Shown here in pieces: positions 9,661 to 20,111 of a DNA stretch of 64,000 nucleotides. The stretch spans positions 126,001-190,000 of the forward strand of contig NW_026971233.1 in assembly GCF_963678635.1 (NCBI RefSeq). The letters are read 5' to 3'. The notes beneath the pieces are model-generated. The model was given only the letters and a program-made list of their open reading frames with translations. It had not been told where the DNA came from and did no database searches. The position numbers were made by a program, and so were the translations under genes. The stretch's first letter is position 1, and each line of letters starts with the position of its first letter. Origin of the DNA: Symsagittifera roscoffensis (Eukaryota; Xenacoelomorpha; Acoela; Convolutidae).

Positions 9661-10770
9661 CGTAAGGAGGAGGACAAGGTCCTTTACAAGTACAATTCGA
9701 TAGTGTTACAACAGCTATACCAGACTGAATTGCTCTTTCGTTCACATGACCAGATGGGCCATCAGGGCGTGGACAAAGTGTACAACAGGGTACAGAAATG
9801 ATTCAAATTCCCTGGTTTGAAGAAGGCTTGTGAAAAATGGATTTCTGCATGCTTGTCATGTCAACAGGCGAAAGACCCCAGGAAACTAAGGTTCCCCCTG
9901 CAGTCAATCGAGGTTCCCCCTGGATTCAACGAAGTAGTGCAAATTGATCATCAGAAGATTTGCATGACAGCCCCGGGCTATAGTCAGGTGCTGGTAATGA
10001 TCGATCATTTCATGAAATATGCAGAGGCAGCCCCCTGCATGACAGCATCGGCGGAAGAATCGTGTGATCACTTGATAAATGTGTGAATAGCGAGGCACGG
10101 CTGCCCCATTACATTCCAATCGGACAATGGCAAAGCGTTCGTGGGCGACCTCACGAAGGAGTTAATGAAGAGGTCTTAGGTGGCACAGGCCCATTCGACC
10201 ATTTATCACCCACAAACGAACGACCTAGTTGAAAGGCAAAATCGCACACTGGTATCCATGTTGAGGGTTTATTGCTCACGCTACATGGATGACTGGGACA
10301 GACACTTGCCGCAAGTGATGGGCGCTTACAACAGCACAGAGCATTCCTCCACGGGAATAAGTCCGCACATGATGCTAACTGGTCACGAAAAAGCCCTTCC
10401 GTTGACATTCTTCTACCCTGAGTATGGAGGGAGAAGAACAGCACCGCAAACGTACGTGCGTGATGTTATTAAAAGACAGCAGGACCTCAATGACTTATAC
10501 AGGAGGAACACGCAACAGGCGCAAATTAGACAAAAAAGGAGATTTGATAAAAGAACTGCAGATGCAAAAGACTACTCAGTCGGCATTTACGTCTGGTTGT
10601 TCCAGGAAAAAGTTCCACCAAAAGGAACCAAAAAATTATTTAAAAAATGGCGCAGCCTATTTCAAATAACAGAAGTGCACCAAGGAGGTCGGTTTTATCT
10701 ACTGAGCACCGGAAGAGCAGCTCATTACGAAAACATCAAACCGCAAAATGCCTCCTCGGAGGACTGGTGC
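9661..10770 (+). pseudogene. Retroviral-type integrase (HHCC, DDE core, C-terminal barrel)
   Basis: The HHCC finger spans about 9742-9870 (SHDQMGHQG, ACLSCQQ). The catalytic core has Asp in VVQIDHQK (about 9944), Asp in QSDNGKAF (about 10120) and Glu in LVERQNRTL (about 10230), with the classic YHPQTN block before it. A C-terminal SH3-like module follows with KKWRSLFQITEV and AAHYENIKP (10645-10745). Integrase trims and inserts the element's TG...CA ends. Three in-frame stops interrupt it: TGA at 9799, TGA at 10084 and TAG at 10177. All catalytic residues remain. No chromodomain follows. Confidence 0.93.
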
Positions 10771-11650
10771 ATCTCAACGGACATGCAGGAGGGAGACAAT
10801 TTGATAGTGGATCCTGCTTGTGAAGTGAATGAAAGAGGCACGCGCGACAAAAACGACGGGAAGATGGTAGATAATTGCGATCTGCCACTGGAACTGGAGT
10901 TGACCGAGCTAGTAGAGGTGGAAGACGAAACTCTACTTTATGCCGAAGAGGACTGGGAATACCCAGAACAAACTGAAATTGACAGAGGAATACAATCTGA
11001 TTTTCCTCTCACCATGGAGACACGCCAGAGCAAGAAAGGAAGGAACAAGAAGAAGTACAACCTGTATGGCGAGGATTTCGTCATAGACAGGATAGTTTTA
11101 AGTGATGGAGTAGCTGGTGGGACTGGATGAAGTAGCGGTGCCATGAGAGATCGACTTGGTCAATGACATGGATCAGGATTGGATCGACGATCACTCCGAA
11201 CCAGAAGTAGAGTTCAAACCAGAGGTGGAGCAGACTCATGTGCAAAAATTTGCGAACTTGCGAGTGCTTGAGTGGTTTCACGATCTGGCGGCAGATCCTA
11301 AAGAGACAATCTTGACGATTCAGGATGTCGACAAAGACGGAATCAAATATGTCAGCCATGACAATACCGAGTCCAACTGGGTCGCTCCAGATGGCCCTCT
11401 ACGCGTTCCGCAATCCAACCTCGATCTGCTCGACTTTGTGCAATCGACGGGGACGTCAATGGATATTTTTGTGCGGGGAGTGGAGGTAGGACTCACCCAC
11501 ACCGAAAACCTGATCATTAAAAAATTAAAACTGGCAAGAGAAACCGGAGAACTGGAAACGGAAGGCGAGAACGCTAAAAACCACTTTTTGGACGAATTTT
11601 TGAATCTTATTTTGACCTACCGAACCATTATTCAAACATTATCGTCATAA
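10771..11650 (+). pseudogene. C-terminal extension of the pol polyprotein
   Basis: After the integrase barrel the frame continues to a TGA at 11130 and resumes one frame over at about 11140-11156 to a TAA at 11650. It is acidic (ELTELVEVEDE, EEDWEYPEQ, DWIDDHSEPEVEF), has a basic island (RQSKKGRNKKKY), and then a more globular stretch with GPLRVPQSNLDLLDFV and GVEVGLTHTENLIIKKLKLARE. Canonical gypsy polyproteins usually end soon after the integrase, so roughly 290 extra residues are unusual. I recognise no family. Its last 73 bases overlap the macrodomain frame. Confidence 0.55.
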
Positions 11651-12063
11651 CGGACAGCGATTTCTTACTCACGGAACGTACATGCGCTATAGCGATAACC
11701 GCGAATGTAAGCTTCAAAACAGCACTAGCGGCTGACTTTAAAAGAGAGTATAAGAATATCGAGTTTTTATGGAAACAGAGGCCTGGTGTGGGAGGGATGA
11801 TAGCGCTGCCCCCTGTTGCATCACAGATACCAGGGAAATATTTGTGTTTCCTGGTTACTAAGGCCACTGATAGGCAACACGTAAATCCAGAGAGCTTGGT
11901 ATTGGCCTTGACTCGACTTAGAGATTTTCTGGTTGAGAGAGCAGTGACCTCTCTCTCGTTACCAGTCTATGATCCCAATAGAGGAAAGCTACATCCGGGA
12001 GAGTTGTACGCCCTTGTACAAATGATATTTTCGGAAACTGACATAGAGGTTTACTTACATTAA
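11578..12063 (+). CDS. Macrodomain-like protein (TARG1/OARD1 type), overlaps end of pol
   Basis: An open frame of 161 codons, shifted -1 relative to the preceding polyprotein frame. The order of elements matches single-domain macrodomains of the TARG1/OARD1 group, which remove ADP-ribose or O-acetyl-ADP-ribose: an ITDSDFLLTE first strand, KTALAADFKREYKNIEFL helix, GVGGMIALPP turn, GKYLCFLVTK strand with the conserved Lys, a helix LVLALTRLRDFLVE, then VTSLSLPVYDP and a terminal SETDIEVYLH strand. The usual GCGLD catalytic loop after the LP strand is not present, so activity is doubtful. The first ATG (11788) lies inside the fold, so translation probably came as an extension of pol, by frameshifting or before an indel. 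Confidence 0.6.
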   Translation, partial: KPLFGRIFESYFDLPNHYSNIIVITDSDFLLTERTCAIAITANVSFKTALAADFKREYKNIEFLWKQRPGVGGMIALPPVASQIPGKYLCFLVTKATDRQHVNPESLVLALTRLRDFLVERAVTSLSLPVYDPNRGKLHPGELYALVQMIFSETDIEVYLH

Positions 12064-12541
12064 AAGTACTATCTGAGCATATGCTAGGAGTTGCTTTCGG
12101 CGATAGGTGGTTTTTATTAAGTTCACTTTATAGGCATTAGGATTAAGTTTTAGGTTAGCTACTAGTGATTATGTTTTTATGTAATAGTGTAGATATGTGA
12201 TGTTTATGTGTTATGTTAATGTTAGGGTTTGTTTTATGTGATGTTTGGGTCGTAAAAGACCTGGAACACTCCAGGTAGTGCATGTGACAGCGCTCATTTG
12301 TGTTACCTTGATAAGGTTGCAGGAGGACAAACCACCTTGGTGCTAAATTTTAAATCAAGAACAAAAAAAAATTCAATGGACAGCTTTTAAAAACGTGAAT
12401 AATGTTTTATCCAGGAAATGGGACGAGATTAAGTGACGGTTTTAAGTCGTGACATGCTTTTTAGATCTTGATTGATCCAAGTTTGTTTATTGAATTTAAC
12501 AAAATCAGAAGAGACTAGACGACGAAAAATACACGATAGAA
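12064..12541 (+). promoter_or_regulatory. Intergenic leader before accessory polyprotein A
   Basis: AT-rich non-coding sequence between pol and the first accessory frame. Its last 150 bases (CGTGACATGCTTTTTAGATC onward) resemble 22245-22342, which precedes copy B, so this leader was duplicated with the cassette and may hold its promoter or a splice acceptor. A 7-bp hairpin with an ACAC loop lies at 12259-12276. I see no clear TATA box. Confidence 0.45.
12259..12276. other. Short perfect hairpin in the leader
   Basis: ACCTGGA and TCCAGGT pair around the loop ACAC. It is isolated, without a T-tract. Function unknown. Confidence 0.4.
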
Positions 12542-13903
12542 ATGGGTGACACGAATGATTTGATGGAATTCCTCTCAACGAGTCTAGGAGCGACTCTAGA
12601 CGAGATCTATCAGCGGCTGATTGATTGTGACTTTACACAGGAAGACCCGGGACTGGCGATGTTTGTGGTCGCGCTCCTCAACGCATTAGGACGATTGGGT
12701 CGAGGGAATCGCCCCACGGAAGTGGTGTTGATGCTGGCCTTCGGTGAGTCTGGGACCGCCGAGAGAGGTCGAAACCGACTGATGAGATGGCGGCGAGGAG
12801 AAATTTCTGGCCACGATTTGGCTCGTGAGCCGGGACTAGGCGAGCAGAGGGGGCACAGGCTAGGTGAGATGTCCTTACCTGTTCAACCTGTACAGCCGCT
12901 CATCGGAGCAAAGAGACTACGTGATGGGCCGGGTCCGTCACATTCAGTAGATTCTCCAACAGCTGCTCCTCCACTGAAGAAAGTGACGATGAACGAGATG
13001 GAGATCCAGACCTCGGAGACGATCGAGACGTTGGAGAAGAAGGAAAGGGATCAGAGCGAGCTGTGTGCCAAGCTGCAGGAGTACACGGCAATAGCTCGAG
13101 AAAGAGACGAATGGAAAAATAAATTCGAAGATCTGCAAATGGTCTTCAAAGAGGGAGAGATAAAACACCTGAAGGAGCTATATGTGGCGAGGATGAGCCA
13201 AGTGTCACCGGAGGTTCTGGCGACGATGAACTACTCGGAGGGATCCAGGAATACACTTCCCAGGACAAAGGCACAGGAGCTGTGCGCACCGAGAGAGCTC
13301 GGGGTTCCTCAGCAGACATCACATTCTGCTCCCAACCCAAGAAATACGATACCAGACCCCTCAGACACCTATCTGGCTCCTCAGTTTCAAGAGTCGTTCA
13401 ATCAGGTGGCCAGAGCAGCAATGAATGATATCAATAGGACCACTGGCCGGAGGCTAGGTAGGGTCGTCCCTTCCCAACGCCTTGATCGTTCCTCAAGTAG
13501 CTCGGATCGAATACCTCGAGCCATAGTACAGACGGGGACTGCGCATGGTGGAACGATTCAGAAGTCTCGCGTAGTTGACAACAGGAAGAACCTAACGATA
13601 CGCAACCAGTTCGTGCTAGTAACCGCGGAGCATCCTCGAGCTTGTTTAAATGGCATGGGCTGGAACCCCGCCATAAGCAATCAGGCAATTCCCTCGGGGA
13701 ATCGTCATTTGGTTTTAGGAGATACTTTTGTAAGGGATCTGAACGAGATCTTTGTCACTGGTCAGACTACTGTTCTAGCTTTTGGACGAGCTTCCGTGGC
13801 TCAGGTCATCAAAATGATGGAGTTCCAGGGCGTGGATCATCTAGACACGTTGGTGAAAATGCTCGGGACCAATGACTCGGGAGGGAAATTGAGCAAGAAT
13901 TAG
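12542..13903 (+). pseudogene. Accessory polyprotein A: helical N-terminus, coiled coil, half SGNH domain
   Basis: ATG at 12542 is preceded by a purine at -3 and followed by G, and aligns with the start of copy B. Residues 1-90 form a helical domain with QEDPGLAMFVVALLNALG and RPTEVVLMLAFGE, followed by a basic Pro/Ser-rich part. Residues about 150-225 form a Glu/Lys coiled coil. Residues about 375-450 are the first half of an SGNH-like hydrolase: HLVLGDTFVRDL (nucleophile Ser changed to Thr) and MLGTNDSGG. The frame stops at 13903 straight after this block. Compared with copy B roughly 0.7 kb, including the catalytic Asp/His block, has been deleted. So the hydrolase here is dead twice over. 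The N-terminal domain could be gag-like, but I cannot show it. Confidence 0.7.
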
Positions 13904-14200
13904 GATTGAGGACTACCAACTCACTGGCTCGGAGCTCCAAGCTCGGATGTGAGAGAAAAGTTGGGCACTGCTCCTCTTCCTAGAAGACAACCGTTGGAGA
14001 GCCGACTTGGGAGAACGGTTGATCAGAGTCATACTAGGTCCCAGACCGTGTCTAGGACGAGTAATCCGCCCGCTACGGCAACTCCTGCGTCGACAGCAAA
14101 CCAATCGACGAGCGCCATGCCGGCGGAAGGAGTTGAACCAAGCAGCGTGCTGCTTTGAAACCTTCCAGACCCCAGCGGTTGGGGACAATATAAGACAGAC
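13904..14200 (+). pseudogene. Copy A linker, Thr/Ser/Pro-rich
   Basis: Frame 13949-14158 (LGTAPLPRRQPLESRLGRTV, then a Ser/Thr/Ala/Pro-rich run) matches the copy B linker at about 25700-25860 in position and composition. It probably formed a flexible tether between the first hydrolase-like domain and the next module. Confidence 0.5.
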
Positions 14201-15130
14201 ATGTCAGCGAGATTGAACATGATCACATTGACGTGTCGAGAAGACGCAAGAAGGATGATCGGCGGAGATGGTCCCACAGTGTCGCGATTATATCGAGTAC
14301 CGGGCGTGGATTGGCTGTTAGCGGAACAGGAACAGTTTAGCTCCGCGACTACGCTCAGATTCGTGGACCTTGATGGATTGCCTCAGGACAATACCTTTGG
14401 GCCCTTGATTACCCGCTCTCGTCGGAGAACCAGGGAATTGACACCACCAGCTCAGAGAGGCAAATTTCTGGCAGAGAAAAAGCCCAAAAGCAAGCACCAC
14501 ATGCTGTACAAGCAGTTCGCCAAACCATCTGGCCAGGAGCCTGGTGAGTATTCGAGAGACTATCCCCGAGCAACCTTGGTGGAGGGGGATGGTAGGAGAT
14601 ATGCGGGATTGAAGGCACCAGTGGGTGACAGCCTGTTTTTTGCCTATGATCCCTTGGATATAAAGGCTGCCAAATACCTGATAGTGGCCAATTCGGACTA
14701 CCTCTACACGCCCTCTTTCTCTTTTTTGGCCGGTTGTGATTTTCCTGACAGCGCCCAAGTTGGGATGGGGGCAATCGGCAGGCATGACGATAAGCGTGCG
14801 GAGAGCGATTGGCATGTATCCGCAGGTGATCATAATTGCCTGCTCGAATGATCACCTGCAGAGTAGAGTGTTGTTGTCACGTTTGACGGATGGTTCAATC
14901 CCGAGCAATGAAGTCATAGGATAGGCTATAATGACGTTACTCTCAGCCATGACCGAAGTGGAGGCGTCAGTGCCGCGACAATTCTCCAAGAATGTGGTGA
15001 AGGTCATGTTCGTGCTATCACCGGGATACGCCACATTGGCTGAAACCCTGCAGTTTGTGTATACACGATGGTGGACCCTAACAACTTTTACCAACCTGGC
15101 AATCCGAGCTTCCTGTCATCTGGGCTGACA
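14201..15130 (+). pseudogene. Copy A second alpha/beta module
   Basis: Frame 14201-14740 carries DWLLAEQEQFSSATTLRFVDLDGLPQDNT, a basic loop, RYAGLKAPVGDSLFFAYDP and AAKYLIVANSDYLYTP. It continues in shifted frames with VIIIACSNDHLQSRVLLSRL (14810-14870) and VKVMFVLSPGYATLAETLQFVY (about 14999-15062). The strand-then-SxD and later (x)xND arrangement resembles blocks I and III of SGNH hydrolases, so it may be a second, degenerate member of that fold. At least three frame changes and a stop (about 14922) break it. Copy B holds it in one frame. Confidence 0.6.
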
Positions 15131-16365
15131 ATTCCCATGCCATACAGGGTTTCAAGGGTTGCAGCATAACTCGTTTGCCGCTGGATGAAGTCCTGGGTTG
15201 GAGCTGTCCAACTTCGCCAGGTTGCTGAAATTGAAGCCAAGGGTAGATGATGATCACTTGTTGGTACAACAGGTGGCCAATGATCTCTGGTTCAGACAAT
15301 TGGTTTACGCGGAAATTGAGCAGGGGAAGATAGTCAGAAAAAAAATATGACAACGGCGGAGGAGGATCTCATGACATTGGTTTTGCGGACGAAGCCACAC
15401 ACCTACTCATGGTTATACTTGTCGCCAAGATTGTGTACCTTGGGAGAAGACGCGTTCGACATGCACCAGCGGTAATCAAAGAGATACACGCTCACCTTGT
15501 TTAACGAGAGGGAGTTAGCCGAGGGCATGATGTAACAATTAATGCAAGATCTGAACACGATGTCATTGGTTAAATCCCAGGCTAATAATTTGGCCACGAG
15601 CGCACAATATGAGCGATCAGACGCTATCCTGGGTGGAGTGGGAGTGGGATGGACGCCATCCTTCCTGTCAACGTGTTAACCGAGGGCCTCCCGGAATCTG
15701 ATCGCGAGCTTTGTTAAGGACATCCGGAAACTGTCGATCGGTCTGGTACTAGCGCTGTACGTGAAGTTTGGTCACGAGAACTTTGTGAAAGGACCTGCGA
15801 ACCACTTCACCCTTACGTTAGCGGACCTGAGATTGGTTGGACTCCTCACCCTGATCGCCATGACGTATGGTCGGCTGGGCGATTTGCTCGTGCTAATACG
15901 CTACCTCGAACAACTTCAGGGAGCCAGTCGTGAATTCGATGCGCAGTTGGAAACCGCCTCGTTCAGGAAGATGAAGGACTGCAGGATCCTCTCGCTCCAA
16001 TATCTCCTGCAGCAGAATATGAGCATCACAGGAGAAGATAAGGTGGCAACGGGAGCGAGTGAATGCAACCAGTATTGTGGCATGCCCTTGCTGACAGATC
16101 TGGCTTTGATGATCTGGCTCTAGTCCCTGGGCTGAGGGAGTTCGTCACGGTGGTGTACGGACCCACGATGTCATTTGTGTTCCCGGACGTACAAGTGAAG
16201 GCATACAGGAGCTCGGTGTTACATGTCAACTTAATTTTGGTTGTGGATTGTTCCGTGCTGAATTTGGTGGAACAGAAGGAGCTGAGAGGGTTGGCTAGCG
16301 ATGACAGGTTGTTCGCAAGAGTAGCGGATCCGGGCTGGATGTTGATGGACTTCAACAACAGTTGA
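15131..16365 (+). pseudogene. Copy A helical module, heavily decayed
   Basis: Scraps of a helical region are readable: GLELSNFARLL-like near 15195, KLKPRVDDDHLLVQQVANDLWFRQLV (15225-15305), then frame 15761-16123 (FGHENFVKGPANHFTLTLADLRLVGLLTLIAMTYG) and frame 16063-16365 (GLREFVTVVYGPTMSFVFPDVQVKAYRSSVLH). All have clear partners in copy B at 26939-28148. The stretch 15340-15750 is mostly scrambled. No known family recognised. Confidence 0.6.
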
Positions 16366-17473
16366 AGTGCCGAATGGGTCGCGAGGACCTTTCTCACGTC
16401 CAGTTCAACCCGAAGCTTTGGAATCTGCGACCAGTGGTGAAGGATTCAGGAGAAGAGCTGCTGGTCCCACTTTGAACGGAAGCATACGCACACGTCAAGG
16501 AAAACCAGCAAGCGTGGCTTTCCGGGTCCAGGCCGCTGCCGGACCAATTTCCCCGATACCCACTGATAAGGAGGATGCTGTTGGGAGTCACGTCTCCCGC
16601 CATTGCCCCTCGCATCGGAACGGCTCGTGATGCGGAAAAGAGAATGCTGAAATGGAATGAAGGGATGGAGCCGCGCACACGTTCGACTTCACCTTTCCTG
16701 ATGCTTGGGGCAGGAAGAAGATCAAGGCATCACCTTCCAGGAGACCAGAGGTCCCGGCTGACGTATGGAATGATGTGTATACACCCGCAGATAATTTATC
16801 ACGACTGAAGTGGTCAGGAGAAGTGAAAGTGGTAATAGTGGAAGTGGCAAAGGAGTGCAGAGGAGGCACGTACATAACGATCAATGATCCGGCGCCATAT
16901 GGCGATGAGTCGGTAGAATTACTAGTGAATGACGAGTTATTCTACCAAGCAGGAGATCTGACCGTACAGGCGCGGCCGGACTCGGGCATCGATCGGCGAC
17001 AAGGCCCTTCGAGACCTGGACCAAAACCAGAGACGAATGATGATGAACTGATGGATCAGGACCACGATCACATGGAGGGAAAGGGAGAGAAATCGGGTGG
17101 ATTGGACCTAGGAGCGTTGGAGAGAGACTTGCTGGAATACCAGTTTAGTGAAGACGACGACGGCGAAGTCGATGGGAATCTAATGCTGATGACGCCATCG
17201 TCTTTCATGTCCCCTACGAAGGAGGCGCCGGCTAGCTTATCCCCATTGGATCCAATAAGTCTGGCAATGGACTACCGGAGTAGGGACCTACAGAAACTGC
17301 TCCATGAGTCACCAAGGAGGAGGAAGATTGAAGAGACTATGAGGGTATCCTTCCTGAGCACTCTACCTGAAGACGAATGGGAGAGATACCAGAGCGAACT
17401 TGAACGCAAGACAGGTGTGACCTGGAAACGAGTGACCTTCATGGGGAGGACATGGGACGTGATACGCAGATAG
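16366..17473 (+). pseudogene. Copy A acidic linker with conserved ESPRRRKIEE module
   Basis: The first 400 bases have no continuous frame. Frame 16775-17473 (232 codons) starts with a small beta-rich part (EVKVVIVEVAKECRGGTYITI), goes through an Asp/Glu/Gly-rich, probably disordered stretch and ends with SPRRRKIEETMRVSFLSTLPEDEWERYQ. The closing part matches copy B at 29115-29200 despite frameshifts there, so it is the conserved portion. Function unknown. Confidence 0.55.
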
Positions 17474-17525
17474 AGGACCCAGTCTGTAATGAAGGTGAGA
17501 TTAAACCAACCCATCATGCGCGAAA

Positions 17526-18350
17526 TTGATGAACTCTGTAGGGTCTGATGTTCTGACCGAGTCAGTTACAGAGGACAGTGCCGATGATCAGCAGACCACG
17601 AGAAAGTTACCCGTTAGGCGAGCCAAAAAAGGCCTGAAGCGGTTGAAAGGAAAGACAGGAAGCAGAGCTGTGAACCAGAGAGTGGTGAAGTCAAAAACCA
17701 GTACAGTGATGGCCTCCTCGACAAGAACAGCTCGTCCAGGTGAAAGTGGACAAGGAGATGGTGCGACGCTAGCCGGGGGAGAAAAATAGAACCTGATACC
17801 CCCTGTGCTGCTGACAACGGCCACGAGATCGAAGAAAAACGCACGATCTCTGGCGGATACCAAGCTAGAAATGGAAGTCATTAGTCAGTCTGGATCTGGA
17901 GGACTTGATGATTACAAGCCCTCGCGAACCAACATGGCCAGGATGAAGCTGGAGGGACAACTCGACGTGGTCGATTATAGTCGGATCACGGTGCCAGACT
18001 CAGTCCACGTGGGAGATCTGGCAGGGGGTTATGTGGAGATACTTAAGGCGAGGAATTCCGCGAGAGGGCACCTGATGGCCTGGAACGAGAAGCAAGCCAT
18101 GCAGGAGTATTTGAAGGAGCTGACGGAGAATTCTAACTTTAATCGAAAAGAATACGGCACGGTGATGTCCTCGGAGGCAAAGGAAATTGAGCCGGAAAAA
18201 CTGCTAGAGATCTCTTGGAGGGCGGCCCTCCAGAGATACTTCGACGATGCTGTGTTGACGAGACGATGCATGCACCTGAGAAGGTGGCAGCACACCTGGC
18301 CTACCCGTGTACAAGAACCGACTTGCAGATACGACTGGCCTGGTGCTTGA
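17526..18350 (+). pseudogene. Copy A basic linker and NSARGHLMAW module
   Basis: Frame 17526-17789 is strikingly Lys/Arg/Ser/Thr-rich (RRAKKGLKRLKGKTG), which suits a nucleic-acid-binding or nuclear-localising tail. After a stop at 17789 the next frame (17805-18350) contains EVISQSGSGGLDDYKPS and ARNSARGHLMAWNEKQAMQEYLKEL. The second part aligns with copy B at 29620-29900. Unrecognised family. Confidence 0.55.
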
Positions 18351-18739
18351 TGGGAATCAAGAAATCGGAATACGAGGCCAACAACGACTCGAAATCAAAG
18401 GAACAGCAATTGGAATTGATGAAAGCCCTGCGAGTTTTAATCTCTGGAGACGATTCGGCGATAGCCTGGGCTAAGCGTAAACATGCCCTTTGCTTCGTGA
18501 GGTTCGTGGTGGATCGCATCACTACTCCTGTGTTGGGAGAATGCATAACGACCATTCAGCAAGAGGGAGTTGACTGTGAACGAAACTTCCTGAGGGCACT
18601 CCTGGAGCTATATCAGGACATGCCGCTGCCCATACCAAACAAGGAGTCAAACGCCATGGAAAGCTGTCGCAGGATACTCCAACAAGGAGCTCCAAAGATA
18701 CTCCAACAAGGAGCTGAAAGTGAGCCGAGAGTCGATTGA
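18215..18739 (+). pseudogene. Copy A helical module
   Basis: About 174 codons overlapping the previous frame's end, mostly helix-forming: AIAWAKRKHALCFVRFVVDRITTPVLGECI and NFLRALLELYQDMPLPIPNKE. Copy B shows the same order at 30190-30370. A 17-base duplication near 18680-18715 (ACTCCAACAAGGAGCT twice) has extended its C-terminus (RRILQQGAPKILQQGA). Confidence 0.55.
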
Positions 18740-20111
18740 AGCAGTCAGGGCACAAAAGGACAACGCGGCTCTGGGGAAATTGAAGTCATTCCAGTATGTG
18801 TCAGGTATACCAGGGATGGCGTACAATCCCTTCGTGGACGAGGAAGCCATGGAAGCATATTTTGGTTTTGAGCAAGTCGTGGTACTTGATTTCTGTGTTG
18901 AACGGATCAAGGAAACTGGCATGCTGATGGTGGAACAACCCAAGCATGGAATCATCCTGCAGGAACTAGTGATCGAACCCTTGGTTCCCGAGCTAAAGGG
19001 GCAAGTGAGCTTTGATTGTGGTTCTTGTGACGGTCCCTTGAAGACCAGCTTCGTAACCATGTGGGAGCTCATGAAGCCTTCCTGGTGTCCACATCCAAAC
19101 GCTGGTTTAATCTGGGACATGACGGCAGATATCACGTTGGACTATGATGATGACGCGAGTCTACACGATCTGGTCATGATACACCATCTGCTGGCCATGA
19201 GAAAAACGAAGCAGAAGAGCAACCCGTCCACGGAATCATCTGAAGTAAATCCATCAAGTGATTGGTTGAGACATGGTACCAGTGTAGCTCACAGTAGTGG
19301 AATGGACGGAAATGTGTGCAAATCGGGGCTTTGCATAAAAACGCTGAGTGAGCAGCATCGCCAACTGGCGCAACTGTTTGGGAGGTTGAGCATATCGGAC
19401 AAGAATGAAATGGAGTTGAACGCGGACTGTCATGGAGTAACGGAAGTGAACTTGATCACTGCCTTGGGGTTTTGCAGCATGACGAGCTCTATAGAACCAC
19501 TGGAACGCCTAGAGCGTGCCCATGGGCTAGTGACGTCCCTTAGTGTGGAAATGTTCCCTGGAGCGCTACAGACAGAGCAAAAGATTGGAGGCTGGCGAGA
19601 GGCTCTGGAAAACGAAAGGAATTTGGAGGGCAGTGAGGCCTATCATAGATCTACTGGTTTGAAATATCTGGTGGGTTCGAGCTCTGCACCATATTGCAAT
19701 AGTAGGTACCCTACGCACATGGTGGTGATGGACGCGAGGACACAGCAGATGTTAGTCGACCAACTCTTCTCTGTGTCAAAGTGCGTGAGGTTGGCCAGGA
19801 TGTCGGAAAAGTCATACGATTTATTGGAGAAGAACATTCGGGCCGTTCCGAAGAGATCCGAAGATGAGTTGCAGGACGTAGTGGGTGAAGAGTTCATGAG
19901 ATTGAATGAGGGTAATGTGAGTGAATTCCAGAGGCAGAAAGCGAGTGGAGTGTTACCCACTGAGTTCCCCACCATAGAAGTAAAGGGCGATGTACACAGG
20001 ATCTTGAGGGAAGTGGAAACGTTGCTGGGAGCCTCGGGGTATCGGACCCGAAGGAACATAATGAGGACCCATGGGGAGTATCCTTGTCACTACCTGGCGC
20101 AGACGTTATGA
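18720..20111 (+). CDS. Copy A large unrecognised C-terminal block
   Basis: The longest intact frame of copy A, 463 codons. It begins with FQYVSGIPGMAYNPF, then FGFEQVVVLDFCVERI, a Cys-containing stretch (FDCGSCDGPLKTSFVTMWELMKPSWCPHP), an acidic DYDDDASLHD, and a longer domain with CIKTLSEQHRQLAQLFG, NADCHGVTEVNLITALGF, GALQTEQKIGGWREALE, YLVGSSSAPYCNSRYPTH, FSVSKCVRLARMSEKSYDLLEKN and REVETLLGASG. Copy B matches over most of this length, with many conserved Cys, Trp and Gly residues. No catalytic signature or family is recognisable to me, and there is no signal peptide or membrane segment. Confidence 0.6.
   Translation: MSRESIEAVRAQKDNAALGKLKSFQYVSGIPGMAYNPFVDEEAMEAYFGFEQVVVLDFCVERIKETGMLMVEQPKHGIILQELVIEPLVPELKGQVSFDCGSCDGPLKTSFVTMWELMKPSWCPHPNAGLIWDMTADITLDYDDDASLHDLVMIHHLLAMRKTKQKSNPSTESSEVNPSSDWLRHGTSVAHSSGMDGNVCKSGLCIKTLSEQHRQLAQLFGRLSISDKNEMELNADCHGVTEVNLITALGFCSMTSSIEPLERLERAHGLVTSLSVEMFPGALQTEQKIGGWREALENERNLEGSEAYHRSTGLKYLVGSSSAPYCNSRYPTHMVVMDARTQQMLVDQLFSVSKCVRLARMSEKSYDLLEKNIRAVPKRSEDELQDVVGEEFMRLNEGNVSEFQRQKASGVLPTEFPTIEVKGDVHRILREVETLLGASGYRTRRNIMRTHGEYPCHYLAQTL

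Noticed and set aside
9799-10179. Alternative genetic code (TGA read as an amino acid)
   Set aside because: A TAG and many frameshifts also break the same gene, so decay is simpler.
11570-11600. Programmed -1 frameshift site between pol and the macrodomain
   Set aside because: T AAA AAC and similar heptamers do not fit the canonical X XXY YYZ pattern, and I see no clear pseudoknot.
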